Both the position numbers and the translations under genes were made by a program. The notes below the pieces were generated by a model. It was not told where the DNA came from. It made no database searches and saw nothing but the letters and a program-made list of their open reading frames with translations. Source: Strigamia acuminata (lineage: Eukaryota > Arthropoda > Chilopoda > Geophilomorpha > Linotaeniidae). Taken from it: DNA of 64,000 nucleotides. The DNA lies in assembly GCA_949358305.1 (NCBI GenBank), contig OX442321.1, positions 8,209,605-8,273,604 on the forward strand, given 5' to 3'. Shown in pieces: positions 60,056-64,000 of this stretch. How positions within the stretch are numbered: position 1 is the first letter of the stretch; every line of letters begins with the position of its first letter.

Positions 60056-60217
60056 TAGGTGCATTCAATAAGTCTAAAACGTATGCAAAACTCGTTTCGT
60101 GTTTGCACGTGACGTCATTCCCATTGAATAACATGTTATTCAATTCGAATGGGAATGACGTCACGTGCAAACACGAAACGAGTTTTGCATACGTTTTAGA
60201 CTTATTGAATGCACCTA
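60056..60217. mobile_element. 162-bp near-perfect palindromic element
   Basis: Arms of about 75-80 bp, starting taggtgcattcaataagtct, are essentially perfect inverted copies around a short centre near 60130-60145. It would form a long hairpin, which suggests a young foldback MITE. Confidence 0.9.
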
Positions 60218-60257
60218 CTGTGTAACTGTACGGGTACCGCTGTCAAAAATAGAGAAG

Positions 60258-60840
60258 TACAGTAGAGCGTCGATTATCCTAACTAATTGGGAGATGTAGG
60301 TGTTCGCATAATCGGACATTAGGTTTGTATACGTACTCTATACTCGAGTTGCACTCAAAAAGGCACTTTACAAGGTGTACTCCCATTGGGCGAGCCAGTT
60401 TACTACAAACTCCAGACTGTATACTACTACTAGGAGAAGTAGTTTTGATTTTTATTTATTGTTGTGATTGTTATGACTAGTTTAGTTAATGTTATTTTGA
60501 TTTTATTTAATAAAAAATGTGATTTTCATCATTAAAATGAAGTTTTACACATTAAAAAATGTCAAACTCATGTTTGTTGTGTTCATTGCTTACATCGTCT
60601 GGAAGTTTGAATTTTAGGCCGTTGCCTAGGCAATCGATTGCAATGTCTGTACATTGTAATGCAATTCTGGTGTTTGGGTCTACTTTTCCGGATCACTACA
60701 CCAGTAAACTGGCTCGACCAATGGGAGTACACCTTGTAAAGTGCCTTTTTGAGTGCAACTCGAGTATACACACAAAGTTAAAAAAAATGATAACCGGTCA
60801 TTCACATAATCGACATTCGGATAACCGACTCTTTACTGTA
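60258..60840. mobile_element. Tc1/mariner-pogo-like MITE interrupted by a second MITE
   Basis: Ends tacagtagagcgtcgattat and ataaccgactctttactgta are inverted copies. The form TACAGTA...TACTGTA with TA at the border fits Tc1/mariner-superfamily (pogo/Tigger-like) elements. It contains the family 1 MITE at 60338-60769. No transposase. Confidence 0.75.
60338..60769. mobile_element. About 432-bp MITE, family 1 copy b (nested)
   Basis: Arms ctatactcgagttgcactca and tgagtgcaactcgagtatac are inverted copies alignable for about 60 bp with cccattgg. The terminus TATACTC and interior motifs are shared with 56711-57130. It lies entirely inside the 60258-60840 element. Confidence 0.85.
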
Positions 60841-61046
60841 CCACTTACTGTGGGCTACAATACTTTTAATTAAATACCCGCCCAACATTATGCGTATGAC
60901 ATAAAGCCGCATCATCTGCCAGCCATAAGATTCTTTGAGTTGGAGAGATTAGATGCATCCAATCTCTATGACTGGAAGCAGGGATTCACTGAATAGTCAA
61001 TGTTCGGGATGGGATAATATGACCAAATAACTTTTTGGGAAGCTAT

Positions 61047-61418
61047 TAAGGCTGGTTCACATTTGTGTTCACACTTAAAAGTAAGGTGAGACAGCTACAG
61101 AGCGCATCGTGGAATGCTATATAATGCACCTGTCACTGGCACAATGCAACGCAGCTGGTGCCAACTTGTTTTGAGGGTTAGAAAGTTGCTTCCAGCCAAT
61201 CAGAAGCATCCCCGTTATCTTCATGCAAATGAAATGAATACATGTTTGTGTTTTTGATTGGTAGTTTGCTGCTAACTGTTGCAGTTAGATGTGTGAACAC
61301 ATCTTGAATGTGGATGGGCGTTAGTAAGTCTAATTTAAGTTATGGTTGTAGTTATTATTGCGGGCTGCGAGATTACATCCATAATCTCGCATTGTGGTCA
61401 GGCATGAACCAGGCTTTA
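61047..61418. mobile_element. MITE-like inverted repeat with short arms
   Basis: Ends taaggctggttca and tgaaccaggcttta are inverted copies of about 14 bp. No coding capacity. Confidence 0.5.
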
Positions 61419-61597
61419 GTTAACGTGACAATCTATGTAGTCTAAGGTACATTCAACCAAGGATGTTGAAAGGCAGGATGGGAAACCGACTAACTTCAGC
61501 TTCAATGTACAAAAAGAAGCTCGTGATTGTCGGCATTACAATATGGGCACACTGAGCCCCGTTTCAGTTGATCAGTTCATAATGTAGTTTTTTTGTT

Positions 61598-61693
61598 TAC
61601 AGTAAGTCCCATACATACGAATGAGTTTTGGCTTGAAATTTGTATCTCTGAAAGTTCGTAACTCGAATGTTCGTATGTAGGGTACTCACTGTA
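61598..61693. mobile_element. 96-bp foldback element
   Basis: tacagtaagtcccatacata pairs with tatgtagggtactcactgta. The TACAG terminus resembles that of the element at 60258. Confidence 0.65.
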
Positions 61694-61825
61694 TTTAGAA
61701 GGATTTTGGCTGGCAGATTTGTCAACAACTTTAATAACATTTTTATGGGACTTGGACAGTGCTGTAGTCGAAGCTATACAGGCTCTATGTCCGGTATAAG
61801 CCGTATATTTTCGGTCATTTTATCA

Positions 61826-62020
61826 GCTTTGATTAAAATTCTCTGATATTTAATTAGACTTTATTGAAACTCACTGAAATTTTCATCAGATTTTATTGAC
61901 ATTCTTTAAAATTTCATCAGATTTTATTGAAACTCTCTAAAATTTTCATCAGATTTTACTGAAATTCTCTGAAATTTCATCAGACTTTATTGAAATTCTC
62001 TGAAATTTTATCAGATTTCT
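61826..62020. repeat. About 38-bp degenerate tandem repeat, 5 copies
   Basis: Copies of a unit containing tttattgaaattctctgaaa followed by atttcatcaga, with small length variation. Confidence 0.8.
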
Positions 62021-62473
62021 ACAAAACCACGCATTTAAAAGAGATTAACCTTCGGCTTTTCTTTCGATTACAGCACTTTAGTTGGAACTTATAGCGGAAT
62101 GCGAATTACACACATTTATAGCCCACACTTATGGAATCTCCATTAAAATCGATAAGTAGAACATATAAATGTGTATATTATCCCGCAAGGGCTCTTTTAT
62201 TCAGCAATAAAGCAAGGAATTATCACAACTTCTTGACAACTCATTTTGAAACTCATCCAAAAAAACAAGATGGGAGGAGGCTGATGCGTTATTTGTTGAC
62301 GATTCCTTTACTCAGCTTTTTCTTGCTTTCTGCTGACTCTTATTGGCGTGATAGTTCAGGACCAGGACGTGTTTGAATTCCATTATTTTTTTGGCATTTA
62401 ATTTAATCCACAGTTTCATGGCAGCCATTAATGTCAATTAACACCATCCTCCTTGCGGGACGGTGACTGTTCG

Positions 62474-63472
62474 TCAAATTCGATAGGAACCGCTTTTGAC
62501 TCGCGATGCCTTTAGAGACATACACACACAAATGAGCAATGTCACCACAGTTCCGCACATGGCGTAATACGAATAAGACAGTTGGCACGTGCCTGAAATA
62601 AAAAACAAAATAAGAGGTAGAACTCCATTAAGTTATATATCGCATTTCTCCATTTCTTTTCGCTTTTTTTTGCTTTTAGTCGCGTCTGGTATTGTGCATT
62701 TTAACGCGCTTCATTTCGCTGCGAATCTGATAAGGAACAAAGTGCTAGCAAAGTTTGTTATCTCGCCACAAAGAGACGACGTGCGAGTATAATGGAATGC
62801 CATTGACAAGGTAACTGCGAGCTGTAATGGTAAAATTGAGTCAAATCATGTTTGCCAAAAGATATTGTTTAAATTCAATTTCTTTTAGAAACAAAAATTA
62901 GTTTTTTTTTTTTTTTTTGTTTTTTCGTATTTTTAATTTATACGGGGTGAGTCGGAAGTCTGCACACATCTTTTTCCTTGAAAATAACTGAAGATATATC
63001 AATTCTATCAATTTTGACACGGAAGGTCATCTTCAAAGTTATCCATTTTGTACTTTTCCGATTACAAAATCGTAGCGCACCATTGAATCAGTTGTGTCCA
63101 GACTTTTGATTCACCCTGTGTACAACTTTTGATTAATATCCATTTTATTTAATTCCAAATGCGTGTACATTTTTTTGATACACCCTGTATTAAAATTCAA
63201 AAGCGCATTTGAAGTTTTTCGCCCATTTTCGTATTTACATTTTGTTTACGAGCGAATTATACCGCAAGAAAAAGCCAACAAACGCCGCAATGTTTGGCAA
63301 ACAGAAAATAAATGAAAGAAAGGAAAAAAAACGTGCTTATTCAACATGATTCCTACATAAACAATCTACTTACCCAATACAAACGCTTCTGAAACACCTC
63401 CACAGGCCTCCCTCACTTCCCGCGCGTGCCAACCATTCGGATAAATGACCAGACCGACGCACATGAGCACGG
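62474..63472 (-). CDS. LHFPL-family tetraspan protein, last two exons (partial)
   Basis: Minus-strand exons 63472-63374 (after tttatag, before GTAAGT) and 62592-62474 (after tttcag, stop TGA at 62476-62474) join in frame. The first encodes AVLMCVGLVIYPNGWHAREV and ACGGVSEAFVL, the second GTCQLSYSYYAMCGTVVTL followed by a fourth hydrophobic helix and a short basic tail. The pattern hydrophobic-YPxGW-(x)EVRxxCG-LGTCxxxxxYY-helix is that of LHFP/LHFPL four-pass membrane proteins. Earlier exons lie beyond the right end of the window. Which LHFPL paralogue it is cannot be told; the 0.8-kb intron holds a mariner-like MITE. Confidence 0.82.
62943..63120. mobile_element. 178-bp Tc1/mariner-like MITE in LHFPL intron
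   Basis: Ends cggggtgagtcggaagtctg and agacttttgattcaccctgtg are inverted copies with mismatches. It is flanked by TA on both sides (62941-62942 and 63121-63122), as for Tc1/mariner elements. No coding capacity. Confidence 0.75.
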
Positions 63473-64000
63473 CTATAAACAAAACATAAGGGAAAAAAAA
63501 TCAAGTGAGGCAAACACTAAATTATGACGTCATAAAGGAAATAGAATAAAGCGAGTCAGCGGAAGCATATCTAGCCAGTGAAGAAATAAGTGAGTAAATT
63601 CTTTGGCAGGCTACCAAGTGGGAATATGTTGGTTGTTGCCAACCGCGGCCACTAGGGGTAGCTGGGCGCCATTATCCGAGCTGATGGCACGAGCAACGCA
63701 CTGAACCCATCTTCATTTATCTCGTCTAAGCAGCCGTAAATTTTTTGCCAACTTGAAACCACAAATCAATTGAGCTTGTGTTATTAAAGTTCGTGGACAT
63801 GACGTCAGGCGGCGAGCATTCCGCTTATCTCATTAAAGAGGACGGAATGATGGGAAATTCTACGCGAATGAAAGAGAAGCGAATGCAAAAGAGGATGCTG
63901 ATGCACAAAAGCAGATGGGTCATTGGGGATGGCCCGACGGCCGGATGGGAGGGGATTTCGGTTAATGGAAATTGATGTGGACGGACGAGACGCGCTCGAA
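63473..64000. other. Right edge, intron or upstream part of the LHFPL gene
   Basis: Probably intronic DNA of the LHFPL gene. No further exon of that gene is evident. A plus-strand open frame at 63778-63975 has no recognisable product. Confidence 0.4.

Overview
This is eukaryotic, metazoan DNA. Genes are split by short GT-AG introns, intergenic DNA is very AT-rich, and transposon debris is dense. The best-placed protein, an NCK/Dock adaptor, looks arthropod-like in its SH2 domain, so an arthropod (perhaps a crustacean) is my inference. The species cannot be named from the sequence.

Left part, 1-31 kb: a head-to-tail array of a 13,012-bp unit. Copies lie at 1-13012 and 13013-26024, and a partial third runs from 26025 to about 30078. 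They are nearly identical; I noticed only five single-base differences. Each unit carries two intact minus-strand genes (A and B) for a DGAT2/MOGAT-type acyltransferase with five exons each. It also carries copia and Gypsy retrotransposon fragments, several inverted-repeat elements, a 29-bp tandem repeat and one lysine-rich exon of unknown origin. The array ends inside exon 4 of a fifth, more diverged acyltransferase gene (C, 29474-31053). C therefore has a unit-derived 3' end and its own 5' end, as expected from unequal crossing-over between paralogues.

Middle part, 31-49.3 kb: a compact gene-rich stretch. In order it holds phospholipase A2 exons whose catalytic central exon is missing; a 10-exon MFS transporter; an NCK adaptor (SH3-SH3-SH3-SH2); a mitochondrial-type rhodanese-domain gene with two 163-nt alternative exons; a minus-strand membrane-anchored trefoil/GH31 protein related to lysosomal alpha-glucosidase but lacking the catalytic acids; and minus-strand COG6.

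Right part, 49.3-64 kb: almost gene-free. It holds inverted-repeat (MITE-like) elements, some nested, two minisatellites and a tRNA-like SINE head. The last two exons of an LHFPL tetraspan gene (minus strand) lie at 62474-63472; the rest of that gene is outside the window.

The genes do not form one pathway. The most notable items are the macro-tandem array with its paralogue-fusion breakpoint, the apparently mutually exclusive rhodanese exons, the GH31 pseudoenzyme, and a Gypsy remnant that seems to have captured spliced host sequence.
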